Origin: Lachnoclostridium sp. UBA1241
GTDB taxonomy: Bacteria > Bacillota > Clostridia > Lachnospirales > Lachnospiraceae
Reading direction: 5' to 3'
NCBI GenBank assembly: GCA_002308955.1
Contig: DBWJ01000107.1
Coordinates: forward strand, 1-45,519
DNA length: 45,519 nucleotides
Shown here: positions 8,721 to 15,968 of the stretch, in pieces
Position numbering within the stretch: the first letter of the stretch is position 1
Layout of the letters: the number at the start of each line of letters is the position of its first letter
The notes under the pieces: model-generated
Databases searched by the model: none
What the model was told of the DNA's origin: nothing
What the model saw: the letters and a program-made list of their open reading frames with translations, nothing else
Position numbers and translations under genes: made by a program

Positions 8721-9014
8721 TTACGCTAATATTCTCCACTGGTTCTCGTCTGCGTTATACATAATCTTCACCAGCCGTTCGGTTCCGAAAACCAGAATCT
8801 TACACTCAAACGTCCGAATATGGCCGCGAACAGCCACCCCGTTCGGGAGGATGTAATCGCCTCTGCCGGACAGGTCCCGATACCCCCTGATCTGATAGGT
8901 CTGCATCTCGCCGGTTTCGTCCGTCAGCCGAATCTTAATCGGCATGATGGAGCGGTCACGGTTATGCTGACAGATCACATCGATTCGATTGTCGCGTTCC
9001 TCTATAACTCCCAT
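8721..9014 (-). CDS. Small conserved-looking protein, first gene after a LexA-box promoter
   Basis: A 97-residue soluble protein beginning MGVIEERDNRIDVI. It has a mixed beta-rich pattern, with the segments PIKIRLTDETGE, YQIRGYRDLSG, HIRTFECKILVFG and LVKIMYNADENQWRI. I do not recognise a characterised domain. The ATG at 9014 has AGAAGGTG 5-8 nt upstream, whereas an ATG at 9038 has none. The promoter at 9037-9065 contains a near-perfect Gram-positive SOS box, so the gene is predicted to be damage-induced. It lies 14 bp upstream of the alpha-galactosidase gene with no terminator between. Confidence 0.75.
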   Translation of the reverse strand: MGVIEERDNRIDVICQHNRDRSIMPIKIRLTDETGEMQTYQIRGYRDLSGRGDYILPNGVAVRGHIRTFECKILVFGTERLVKIMYNADENQWRILA

Positions 9015-9036
9015 GTCTGCACCTTCTTGTACAGAC

Positions 9037-9065
9037 ATAATAGAACATTTGTTCGGGTTTGTAAA
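9037..9065 (-). promoter_or_regulatory. Sigma-A-type promoter of the LexA-controlled unit
   Basis: On the minus strand TTTACA (plus 9060-9065) is followed after exactly 17 bp by TATTAT (plus 9037-9042). The LexA box occupies the spacer, a classic repressor position. Confidence 0.75.
9042..9055 (-). promoter_or_regulatory. LexA (DinR) SOS box
   Basis: The minus strand reads CGAACAAATGTTCT. Against the Bacillus/Clostridium consensus CGAACRNRYGTTYC it differs only in the last base (13 of 14). It overlaps the edge of the -10 and the spacer of the promoter, so bound LexA would block RNA polymerase. Confidence 0.75.
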
Positions 9066-9081
9066 GGGGGTTTTTACGAAT

Positions 9082-9969
9082 TCACAAATCTTCGCTCTCG
9101 TGTCTTTTATACCCTTCGCCGAACACTTCCGATGCCGACGAAATGATCAAAAACGCGTTCTTATCCTCTTCCGTCACAATCTCTCTGGCCTTAGTGAACA
9201 GATGTTTTTTCACCATGCAGAGCATGACCGGACGCTTCTCTCCGGTATATGCCCCGCGCCCGTCGAGATAAGTCACGCCGGTATCAAGTTCCTTCATAAA
9301 CCGCTGCGCAATCGCCTCATGCCGCTCACTCACGATCAGCAGCTTCTTTGTCTCGTCACTGCCGTACAGGACGAGGTCCAGAATCTTCGCGCTCACAACC
9401 GCTCCGACACCTGCATAAAGCGCCGTCTCGATGTCCTGAAAGACAAATGCGGACGCCGTAATGACAACCGCGTCGGCACAGAGGATCAACGGTCCGGTCC
9501 GGAACTGCTTATTGCGGATGCGGACTACCTTTGCAAGAACGTCCGTACCGCCTGTGGAGCCACCTCCCCGCATGACGATTCCGATACCGACGCCGAGCGC
9601 CGCGCCGCCGTACAGTGCGGCAAGAATCGGGACATCCGTAAGCGCCGGAGCCCATATCCCTTCGGCCTCAAGAAGCGCGAACAGATTGGAGAACCCTGCC
9701 ACCATGCCGGTCGCGATCAATGTATAAAACATGAATTTACGGCTTAAGCATATAAACCCGAGAATCAGAATCGGGATATTCAGAACCAGATACGCAGTAC
9801 CGACCGCAATCTTCGGCCATACATAATGAAGCATAACCGAAATACCCGATATACCGCCCGGCGCCAGATGATTCCGGTCCATAATGCAAAAAAGCGCCGA
9901 CGCATAGGCGGCGCTTCCGACAAGAAGCGCAAACAATTCGAGTAAAATTGTCCGAAACTTCGCTTTCAT
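9082..9969 (-). CDS. YitT family membrane protein (DUF161 + DUF2179)
   Basis: 295 residues. Five to six transmembrane segments in about 1-200 carry the family signature HLAPGGISGISVMLH and GGGSTGGTDVLAK. A soluble C-terminal domain (about 205-290, DUF2179) follows. The family is widespread in Firmicutes; its transport or sensing function is not established. The gene has a GGAAGGAG Shine-Dalgarno. A possible promoter (TTTCAT, 17 bp, TAGAAT) lies just upstream. Repeat array A ends about 160 bp before the start, so the array could influence it. No terminator was seen before the LexA promoter downstream. Confidence 0.9.
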   Translation of the reverse strand: MKAKFRTILLELFALLVGSAAYASALFCIMDRNHLAPGGISGISVMLHYVWPKIAVGTAYLVLNIPILILGFICLSRKFMFYTLIATGMVAGFSNLFALLEAEGIWAPALTDVPILAALYGGAALGVGIGIVMRGGGSTGGTDVLAKVVRIRNKQFRTGPLILCADAVVITASAFVFQDIETALYAGVGAVVSAKILDLVLYGSDETKKLLIVSERHEAIAQRFMKELDTGVTYLDGRGAYTGEKRPVMLCMVKKHLFTKAREIVTEEDKNAFLIISSASEVFGEGYKRHESEDL

Positions 9970-10062
9970 ACCTGTCCCGTCTCCTTCCGAACCGATCAGC
10001 CGATTCCCATCCCTATTCTACCATGTTCCCAAGCCGAATGAAAGCAGAATATCCGGGAATGT

Positions 10063-10079
10063 ATCCTTTTGTTTTAGTG
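10063..10079. repeat. Left flanking direct repeat of array A
   Basis: ATCCTTTTGTTTTAGTG recurs with one mismatch at 10487-10503 on the other side of the 53-bp array. Confidence 0.6.
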
Positions 10080-10130
10080 TAACACCATTTTCATTTCTTC
10101 CATACCGAATTCGATGAGACCGGTTTTGTT

Positions 10131-10428
10131 TGACTGCAAATGAAACTTTTCCTATCTGAAGTCATAAGTTTTGCGGGGTGGTATGACTTCAAATCAAGAA
10201 TTCTATAATTGAGTCATATCTTTTACCTGTTCTATTTGACTGCAAAAGCATATTTCTCAATATGAGTCATCTCATTTATCTTCTAAGTATGACTTCGGAT
10301 TGAAAAATACTAATCTGAGTCAACTTCAACATCCAATCTTTATGACTGCAGATTGCAAAACACAAATCTGAGTCACCCCCAACTCCGAAATGGTTTGACT
10401 GCAAATCAAGATTCTTCTGTTTGAGTCA
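10131..10428. repeat. Array A: six dyad units at exact 53-bp spacing
   Basis: Units begin with TGACT at 10131, 10184, 10237, 10290, 10343 and 10396, every interval exactly 53 bp. They end in AGTCA at 10164, 10216, 10269, 10322, 10375 and 10428. Each is a 33-34 bp imperfect inverted repeat: left arm TGACTKCARAT, right arm resembling the complement (ATCTGAGTCA or TTGAGTCA), with a variable centre. Units are separated by 19-20 bp of unrelated pyrimidine-rich DNA. Units 4 and 5 have the longest arms; in unit 4 CGGATT faces AATCTG with a G-T pair. Repeats are too degenerate for CRISPR and no cas gene is near. The 542-bp gap 9970-10511 holds no convincing gene. Function unknown; candidates are a phased protein-binding array or a transcribed hairpin series. 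Confidence 0.9.
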
Positions 10429-10466
10429 CCTGTTGCCTTTCGTTTCCGGATTTAATAGTCCAAACT

Positions 10467-10508
10467 AAAAAACTCCTTAGACCATAATCCTTTTGTTTTT
10501 GTGGTCTA
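10467..10508 (-). terminator. Putative terminator of the 239-residue gene; contains right flanking repeat of array A
   Basis: Perfect 7-bp arms TAGACCA / TGGTCTA (10478-10484, 10502-10508) enclose a 17-nt loop. On the minus strand six T follow five bases later. The large loop makes it a weak terminator. The loop holds ATCCTTTTGTTTTTGTG (10487-10503), the partner of the repeat at 10063. Confidence 0.5.
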
Positions 10509-10511
10509 TGT

Positions 10512-11231
10512 TTAAGTCTTCGACCCATTCTTATTCAGATACTCCGCATAGGCCTCATCGATATGCACCTTAAATGCATCGTAGTCTTCCCATCGGAACG
10601 GGAAACCATGTATATCGGATTGAAGTACCTTTTTTGCAAATGTTCTCAAATCGTCCATATACGGGCCATTAAAATACCCGATGACGAAAGCTCGCGCCTT
10701 CTTTTTAATCTCGTCTTCCTGAAAGACTCCGTCATTATCGGACAAAAACACGGTAGGGTTTACTTCGCGGCGTTTGATCTTCGCAGCCAGAGCTCTGACC
10801 TCTTTCGCATCTTCTTCATCCAACTCCTCACCGGGCTGATAGAATCCGTGCTCAATGATCCACATAAGCAGATATGTAAAATCATCGTAGGCGTACTGCC
10901 ACACGATATTCTTTTCTTCCTTTGTCAGATCTTTCTCCGTTTTTCCATGCTGCCTGCAATACTGTTCACAGGCCCCGCTGTAATTCAGGCCGTGATCGTC
11001 GTACAGATTCTCCGCGAACACCTTCGGAGCGGCCGTTTGAAGCTCAGCTCCGTCCTGACCGGATTTCTGCTTTCTGATTACGCGCACATAATGAATGAAC
11101 AGCCACTCCCAAAACAGACCGATTATGCTTAATACGATCAAGAAAGACATAGAATCATTCATAAATGCTGCCACAGCCAAAAAGAAGTGGCCCAACGCCA
11201 GAATCTGAATAAGCACAACTGCCAATATCAT
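10512..11231 (-). CDS. Unrecognised two-helix membrane protein with cytoplasmic domain
   Basis: 239 residues. Two hydrophobic segments at about 2-22 and 29-48 are followed by a charged soluble domain of about 185 residues with no motif I recognise. The soluble part is rich in Asp, Glu, Lys and Tyr, with repeated aromatic patterns (YAYDDFTYLLMWIIEHGFY) and a C-terminal helix. GGAGG lies 10 nt before the ATG. It is the last gene of a four-gene run from 13212, 34 bp after a GNAT gene. Array A begins about 80 bp beyond its stop. Confidence 0.6.
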   Translation of the reverse strand: MILAVVLIQILALGHFFLAVAAFMNDSMSFLIVLSIIGLFWEWLFIHYVRVIRKQKSGQDGAELQTAAPKVFAENLYDDHGLNYSGACEQYCRQHGKTEKDLTKEEKNIVWQYAYDDFTYLLMWIIEHGFYQPGEELDEEDAKEVRALAAKIKRREVNPTVFLSDNDGVFQEDEIKKKARAFVIGYFNGPYMDDLRTFAKKVLQSDIHGFPFRWEDYDAFKVHIDEAYAEYLNKNGSKT

Positions 11232-11265
11232 GATTCATACACCTCCAAATCTGTGGTTTTTCCAA

Positions 11266-12057
11266 TCAGCCTACCGTGCAGAGTTTTCCCCTAAGGACAT
11301 ATCCGATTTTTTCATAGCAGGCATTTGACGCAACATAATCTGCATTGGTGTAGAGCATCGGTGTGCAGCCTTCGTCCTGAACGATCTTTGTGACCTGATA
11401 AACAAGGTTTTCCGCATAGTGCTTTCTGCGGTATGCCTTCTGCGTATATACCAAATTGATCGAAGCCATATCTCCTGTAGGCGCGTACTGACAGCTTGCG
11501 ATCTTTCTTCCCTGATCATTAACCCAGAAATACAGTCTTCCCGTCCTGGCATAATTCTCAGCATCCTGCCGGTATTCCGCGATGCTCTTCTTATCTACTT
11601 CCACTTCTTCATGGAACAGAGCAAGGAAATCAACAAGATCATCTATATCCTGCTCCGTACATTTATGGATATTTCCATCCACATCCGACTTAGGCGGAAT
11701 CGGGTTCTGACAATCGTATGCAAACATATTCATCTTTATCTTAAGCGTCAGATTGTCGTTGGCCGCTCTGTTTATAAAATATTCAGCAAGCCCATACTTA
11801 ACATTAAACGAATGCTCTCCGTCAAGCAGCCCGTTCTCTTTTGCAATCAGATATGCTTTTTCATACTCTTCATCCGAAGCATCATCCGGAGTCCAGATCC
11901 ATACCGGATAAGGTTCCCCTGTAAAGCAGATAATAAGCCTCTCGTGGTCCGTTAACAGCAGACTGCACTCGGAACCGATGATCCTTCGCAGCACAAGGAA
12001 TGTGTACCTGTCTCTTTCCAATAATCTGTAATCTCTTTCATCGACATGATTATCCAT
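11266..12057 (-). CDS. GNAT-family N-acetyltransferase
   Basis: 263 residues from MDNHVDERDYRLL. The C-terminal ~120 residues form a GNAT fold. The acetyl-CoA loop region is INLVYTQKAYRRKHYAENLVYQV, then a terminal strand-helix with NACYEKIGYV. The N-terminal ~130 residues resemble the divergent lobe found in paired GNAT proteins and lack an obvious CoA loop. The start at 12057 has GGGGAG 9 nt upstream; the in-frame extension to 12147 lies inside the preceding gene. Substrate unknown; a small-molecule or peptide amine is likely. Confidence 0.8.
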   Translation of the reverse strand: MDNHVDERDYRLLERDRYTFLVLRRIIGSECSLLLTDHERLIICFTGEPYPVWIWTPDDASDEEYEKAYLIAKENGLLDGEHSFNVKYGLAEYFINRAANDNLTLKIKMNMFAYDCQNPIPPKSDVDGNIHKCTEQDIDDLVDFLALFHEEVEVDKKSIAEYRQDAENYARTGRLYFWVNDQGRKIASCQYAPTGDMASINLVYTQKAYRRKHYAENLVYQVTKIVQDEGCTPMLYTNADYVASNACYEKIGYVLRGKLCTVG

Positions 12058-12071
12058 AGTTTTACTCTCCC

Positions 12072-12599
12072 CTATAATGCCGATACCGGTCCCTGCTCTC
12101 TTTTCATTACCATCCTGACGATCGAGACCGGCGTGCCGAGAGTCCATTCCTTTTTACCTCCGTCAAATTCGAACCCGTACCTGTGATAAAAACGAATCGC
12201 TCTCTCATTTTTCTCAAATACCCATACGAATATGGTTTTATATTCGCTCAGCCTGGAAACCGCTTCATTCATCAACCTGTATCCTACCTTACGGTTGTAA
12301 TACTCTTTAAGGACATAGATTGCCTCGACCTCTCCGGCATCCGGCAGATCCTCGTCTCTTGATGGGCCGTATACGGCAAATCCCACGACTTTCTCTCCAT
12401 CCTTGGCTACCAGAGTATTCTCCGGGAACCGCCTGGCGCGTGCCGTTGTGGCCTCTACGGTCATCGTATCGAGATATCTGTCATATACGATGCCTCTGTA
12501 AGCTTCCTGCCATGCGGTGCAGTGCACATATCCCCTCCCGCACAGTTCCTCGTCGGTTTCAGCCGGTTTTATGCATATAGAATCCGTTATATCTTTCAT
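12072..12599 (-). CDS. GNAT-family N-acetyltransferase
   Basis: About 175 residues from MKDITDSICIKPAE. It is a typical RimI-like GNAT: strand/loop AGEVEAIYVLKEYYNRKVGYRLMNEAV forms motif A, and NERAIRFYHRYGFEFDG forms motif B. An ATG at 12611 is also in frame, but the GGGGAG Shine-Dalgarno abuts it directly, so the ATG at 12599 (12 nt away) is slightly preferred. It precedes the second GNAT gene by 14 bp. The two share only the fold, so recent duplication is unlikely. Substrate unknown. Confidence 0.85.
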   Translation of the reverse strand: MKDITDSICIKPAETDEELCGRGYVHCTAWQEAYRGIVYDRYLDTMTVEATTARARRFPENTLVAKDGEKVVGFAVYGPSRDEDLPDAGEVEAIYVLKEYYNRKVGYRLMNEAVSRLSEYKTIFVWVFEKNERAIRFYHRYGFEFDGGKKEWTLGTPVSIVRMVMKREQGPVSAL

Positions 12600-12654
12600 A
12601 TTAGTATTCATCTCCCCTATGATTTCTACCTGTCTCCATTCCGCAGCATCGACG

Positions 12655-13212
12655 TCACATACATTCAAGAACGGTCTTCAGCCACTTTTCCAATCCCCTG
12701 TCCGTCCAGACCTGTACCTCAACATAGCATTCCGGGCCGTACTTGAAATCCGGATTCCAGATCTGCGGCAGGCCGTACTTCTCTATGATTTTCTGTATTC
12801 CCGCAAAATCATAAAGCCGGTTCCGGTATTCTTTGCCGTCCTTAACATTCCCGCTGAAAGTCGGATGGGAATCTCCGTATGTAAATGTCACCTGACTCAT
12901 GTCAAGTTCACTCGTGTCCACGGTAATGAATGCCGTATGTTCGTACCATTTTTCGAAGAACGGGCATCGTTCCACCACGAAATAGTGCGGCGTGTTCCTC
13001 TCCGGGCGCCCGCCCATCTTTATAAACTCATTCCGCAGGATGCCCTCGAAGCGCCTTCTCTTCTGCACGTAATCCTCGGGGCGTTTTGAAAGGAAGATGT
13101 CCGGCTTCTCGGTTTTTATCCGCCGAAGCACGTTCTCGGCTTCTTCATCCGAAAGATCCGATATGCTCCTGAGCGGTCCGGTGCTCTGTTCGTAATAGTG
13201 ATATAAAACCAT
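12655..13212 (-). CDS. Hypothetical cytoplasmic protein
   Basis: 185 residues, no membrane segment or signal peptide. It starts MVLYHYYEQSTGPLRSISDLS and has the pattern of a conserved Firmicutes protein seen near acetyltransferases, but I cannot name a domain. A central block with PHYFVVERCPFFEKWYE and FTYGDSHPTF is aromatic-rich. The C-terminus contains YVEVQVWTDRGLEKWLK. GAGG lies 7 nt before the ATG. It appears to be the first gene of the 13212-10512 operon, with an extended -10 (TGATATAAT) about 105 bp upstream. Confidence 0.65.
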   Translation of the reverse strand: MVLYHYYEQSTGPLRSISDLSDEEAENVLRRIKTEKPDIFLSKRPEDYVQKRRRFEGILRNEFIKMGGRPERNTPHYFVVERCPFFEKWYEHTAFITVDTSELDMSQVTFTYGDSHPTFSGNVKDGKEYRNRLYDFAGIQKIIEKYGLPQIWNPDFKYGPECYVEVQVWTDRGLEKWLKTVLECM

Positions 13213-13317
13213 TGCCTGTCCTCACGCCTGCGGCCGGTGCGTTTCCGCAAACCCGTCTTAGTCCTGTATCTAAACTCTCGTAATACTATTCATACGCATC
13301 AACCACGCATTTGGTTA

Positions 13318-13326
13318 ATTATATCA
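13318..13326 (-). promoter_or_regulatory. Possible extended -10 promoter
   Basis: The minus strand reads TGATATAAT, an extended -10 (TGnTATAAT), about 105 bp before the start at 13212. No good -35 is present. Confidence 0.4.
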
Positions 13327-13369
13327 TAAAAGCAGCCGGTTTGGTAGTCTGTTCTTACCGCCTTCAAAC

Positions 13370-13401
13370 AAAAAAAGGGGCTGTCGCACCGGCGACGGCC
13401 C
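13370..13401 (-). terminator. Second terminator-type hairpin of the inverted-repeat element
   Basis: On the minus strand GGGCCGTCGC, a short loop and GCGACAGCCCC are followed by seven T. It is the inverted copy of the hairpin at 13609-13634 and forms the far end of the element. Confidence 0.75.
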
Positions 13402-13601
13402 ACGTATAATTGAAGGAGACACGCTGCGGATATGTCCCCGAAAAGAATTGCCTGTGGCTGCGTCTTTAGCCGAGCCGAAATCGCCTCCTAGAGCGGCAAG
13501 GCGCGAGGACGCCACCGAGCGGCTTAATTGCCGCTCTTAGAGGAAGTTTGGCGAGGGCGCCCCTCGCAATTCGTTTGGGGACATATCCGCGGCGTCCCAA
13601 T

Positions 13602-13634
13602 AAAAACAGGGGCCGTCGCCGGTGCGACAGCCCC
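13602..13634 (-). terminator. Intrinsic terminator after the FtsX permease gene
   Basis: On the minus strand GGGGCTGTCGC, a 4-nt loop and GCGACGGCCCC are followed by TGTTTTT. It begins about 11 bp after the permease stop. Confidence 0.85.
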
Positions 13635-13644
13635 TTCCCGGGTT

Positions 13645-15957
13645 TTACTCAAGTGTTTTCAGTGCATCGCTCTTCGGAATCCGGTGGATCTTGAAGAGTT
13701 GCATCACGACAACAATGACATAGCTTGCAATTCCCAGAAGCAGCATCTTCCAGTAGCAGTCATTGCTGATGCAGTACGGCAGGTAACCGCTGATGCGCTG
13801 GTACAGGTAATTCTTAAAGACAAGACGCAGAAGCCAATCGACCAAAGGTACCGCAAGGAGCAGGCTTCCGACAACGACGATGGAGGTTGAAACGATGTAC
13901 AGCCCGCCGATCTCGCCGCCGGTGAAACCGAGGATCTTCGTCATCGAGATACTCGTCTGGTTCCGCTCGATGATCTGCTTCGCGAGCAGGTAAACCATCA
14001 GCACGAACATGAGGATGCCGAACCATTTGACGGGCCCCATGAAATCCGCGAAGGCTTTCCACAGCTGGTCCGCGAAGCTGCCGAACGTGGCGCTGTCGAG
14101 GCGCATGTACACATTTGCCGCCGAAAGCTCCGTAAGCTCGCTGTCGGAGAAGTACCCGGTGTAGTAATCGGGCGTCTTCTCAAACATCCCGTTGAATTCG
14201 TCAAGATTCATGAAGACCGCAAGCGATGCCTCGTACGGGTATTCTCCTGCCACGGTAAATGTGAAGTTCTTATCCGCATACTTATCGTAAAGACTTACGG
14301 TATCTCCGACCTTTACGTTGTATTTGTCCATGAAGCCGTTCGAAAGAAGCACCTTTCCGGAAGGAATCGCGTCCTTCACGTAACGGCTGTCGGGGGATAT
14401 TCCGTACACCGAGATTTCGTCGGTCTTGTAGTCCTTCCGCGTCGTCTCAAGCGTCGCAAGCGCATACTTCTCTGCGTCTGCTGCCATAGCCTCCTCCGGC
14501 GCCTTTAAAACGTACTGGTAACGGCTCAGGCTCGTGTCCTCGATCCGCTTTGCGACGTCGTTAAGGAGCGGCTCAAACATCAGTCCGAAGATGATGATGG
14601 CGCCTGCCAGCACAATGCCGACTGCCATCGTAATGTAGTTCGGCAGGTTCTGCAGGATGATCCTTATGCGGAAGCGCCACGGGAACGGAATCTTCCGGTT
14701 CAGCTTGAGCGCACGCTTCTTCTTGCGGCCGTTCGTCTCGCGACGAAGGAAACTAAGCGGTCCGATTCGCATCTTCCAGATCAGGATTGTCACATTTATC
14801 GCAACCATAATGATCGTCGGCCAGAGCGTCGTCTTGATGAACGCTTCCTTGTTCCAGAATGTCTCCACCCTGCCGAGCGAATACATCTTATTGTAGATGT
14901 CGACCATGAAGTCGCGCATCGCCGTATAGCCGAGCACGTTGCCGACAAGCATGCCCGCAAGGAACGACAGCAGAGGCAGCATCATGTAGTGCCTTACCAT
15001 CTCGCCGCGCGTATAGCCCGACGCGCGCAGCGTGCCGATGACCGACGATTCTTTCGAAATCGTATTCATCGTCGTAACCGCAACGATGAATGCGAGCACC
15101 GCCACGACAATATAGAGGAACACCACCATTGCCCCCTCATCGCCGCTCATGTCTTCGCCGGCAAATGTGATGCTCTTATTCTCGTACTCCGGCAGGAAGT
15201 CGGTTGCCTCAAGCATCGTAAGTCCGGTCTCTCCGGAAAGCGCGCGCTTCAGAATCTCGCTGTCTACCTTGACAATCTCATCCCGAAGCGCCGCAAGCAC
15301 TTTCTCGGCTGCTTCCTGTTTTGCCTTATCATTTGCCGGCTTCTCGTTGTAAATCCATACGTAACTGATCGTCGTGCGATCGGAGTTAAAGGCGTCGAAG
15401 CCCTCTTCCGTCATCATTCCGACGTTAAATGTCTCGTTATCGAACATCAGGTCCGCATTGTCCTTAAACAGCGCGCTGTAATTCGGAAATGCCGCGAAGC
15501 CGCTGATCGTCAGCTCGCGTCCCGAAAGCATGATGCGGTCTCCGACCTTGAACTTCTCCTTTCCGAACTGCATGTTGTCAAGAAGGATTTCGTCGTCCTT
15601 TTCGGGGAGACTTCCCTCCGTCACCTCCGGAAGGTTTGCGCCGCTTTCGCGGTATATCCGGAACGTTGCGTCGTCCCGTTCTTCTTCAAAAAAATCCGTC
15701 TGATATAGTTTTACGCCGGCCTCTTCCTCCACGCTTTTCAGAAGTTCTTCGTCCGGCCGTACGTTAAATGCTACATGGCCGTCTTCCACGTTGTTATTCT
15801 TAAGGTTTTTCTTATAACTCTTCGCGATTCCCGCATTCGCCACAAGGAAGCTCGATACGACCGAAACGACCATGACGATGAACAGAAAGATCACGAGATA
15901 CTTACCGAAATCGCTTTTCAGTTCGCGCGGAAGCCGTTTATTCATGGGATTTCTCAT
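13645..15957 (-). CDS. FtsX/MacB-type ABC transporter permease
   Basis: 770 residues from MRNPMNKRLPREL. One N-terminal helix (about 25-45) and a large extracytoplasmic domain are followed by an FtsX domain (three helices around 280-410). A fourth helix precedes a second extracytoplasmic domain, and a second FtsX block sits at the C-terminus. This two-FtsX layout is typical of Firmicutes permeases paired with LolD-like ATPases, often in export or envelope stress. AGGAGGAG lies 5 nt before the ATG, and the ATPase stop is 11 bp upstream. A GTG extension to 15975 would overlap the Shine-Dalgarno. The pair is predicted to be under the leader riboswitch at 16.8-16.9 kb. Confidence 0.9.
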   Translation of the reverse strand: MRNPMNKRLPRELKSDFGKYLVIFLFIVMVVSVVSSFLVANAGIAKSYKKNLKNNNVEDGHVAFNVRPDEELLKSVEEEAGVKLYQTDFFEEERDDATFRIYRESGANLPEVTEGSLPEKDDEILLDNMQFGKEKFKVGDRIMLSGRELTISGFAAFPNYSALFKDNADLMFDNETFNVGMMTEEGFDAFNSDRTTISYVWIYNEKPANDKAKQEAAEKVLAALRDEIVKVDSEILKRALSGETGLTMLEATDFLPEYENKSITFAGEDMSGDEGAMVVFLYIVVAVLAFIVAVTTMNTISKESSVIGTLRASGYTRGEMVRHYMMLPLLSFLAGMLVGNVLGYTAMRDFMVDIYNKMYSLGRVETFWNKEAFIKTTLWPTIIMVAINVTILIWKMRIGPLSFLRRETNGRKKKRALKLNRKIPFPWRFRIRIILQNLPNYITMAVGIVLAGAIIIFGLMFEPLLNDVAKRIEDTSLSRYQYVLKAPEEAMAADAEKYALATLETTRKDYKTDEISVYGISPDSRYVKDAIPSGKVLLSNGFMDKYNVKVGDTVSLYDKYADKNFTFTVAGEYPYEASLAVFMNLDEFNGMFEKTPDYYTGYFSDSELTELSAANVYMRLDSATFGSFADQLWKAFADFMGPVKWFGILMFVLMVYLLAKQIIERNQTSISMTKILGFTGGEIGGLYIVSTSIVVVGSLLLAVPLVDWLLRLVFKNYLYQRISGYLPYCISNDCYWKMLLLGIASYVIVVVMQLFKIHRIPKSDALKTLE

Positions 15958-15968
15958 ACCGGCTCCTC

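Larger units (their letters stand above)
13370..13636. repeat. Nested inverted-repeat element (MITE-like or structured RNA)
   Basis: The outer arms, 27 bp, are perfectly inverted copies (13375-13401 and 13610-13636), each itself a hairpin. Inside them GCGGATATGTCCCC (13426-13439) faces GGGGACATATCCGC (13577-13590), again perfect, extending imperfectly to GAATTGC/GCAATTC. The core is G+C-rich with further dyads (AGAGCGGCAA / TTGCCGCTCT). Two very short SD-less or weakly SD-led reading frames start in the inner arms (MSPKRI... on plus at 13432, MSPNEL... on minus). The symmetry suggests a dispersed non-autonomous element that now supplies terminators. No target-site duplication was identified. 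The rest of the 13213-13644 gap holds only the weak promoter. Confidence 0.7.

Noticed and set aside
10078..10130. A seventh, degenerate unit before array A at the 53-bp phase
   Set aside because: The position starts TGTAACACC with no matching AGTCA end; the match is not better than chance.
10131..10428. CRISPR array
   Set aside because: Repeats are too degenerate inside, conserved only at their ends, spacers are only 19-20 bp, and no cas gene is nearby. The same applies to array B.
10184..10428. TGAGTCA resembling the eukaryotic AP-1/GCN4 site
   Set aside because: Bacterial context; the match is a coincidence of a 7-bp word.
13432..13491. 19-codon ORF MSPKRIACGC... with an upstream GAAGGAG
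   Set aside because: Spacing of 12 nt is long, the frame lies in a palindrome, and a mirror-image ORF exists on the other strand; more likely a by-product of the element.
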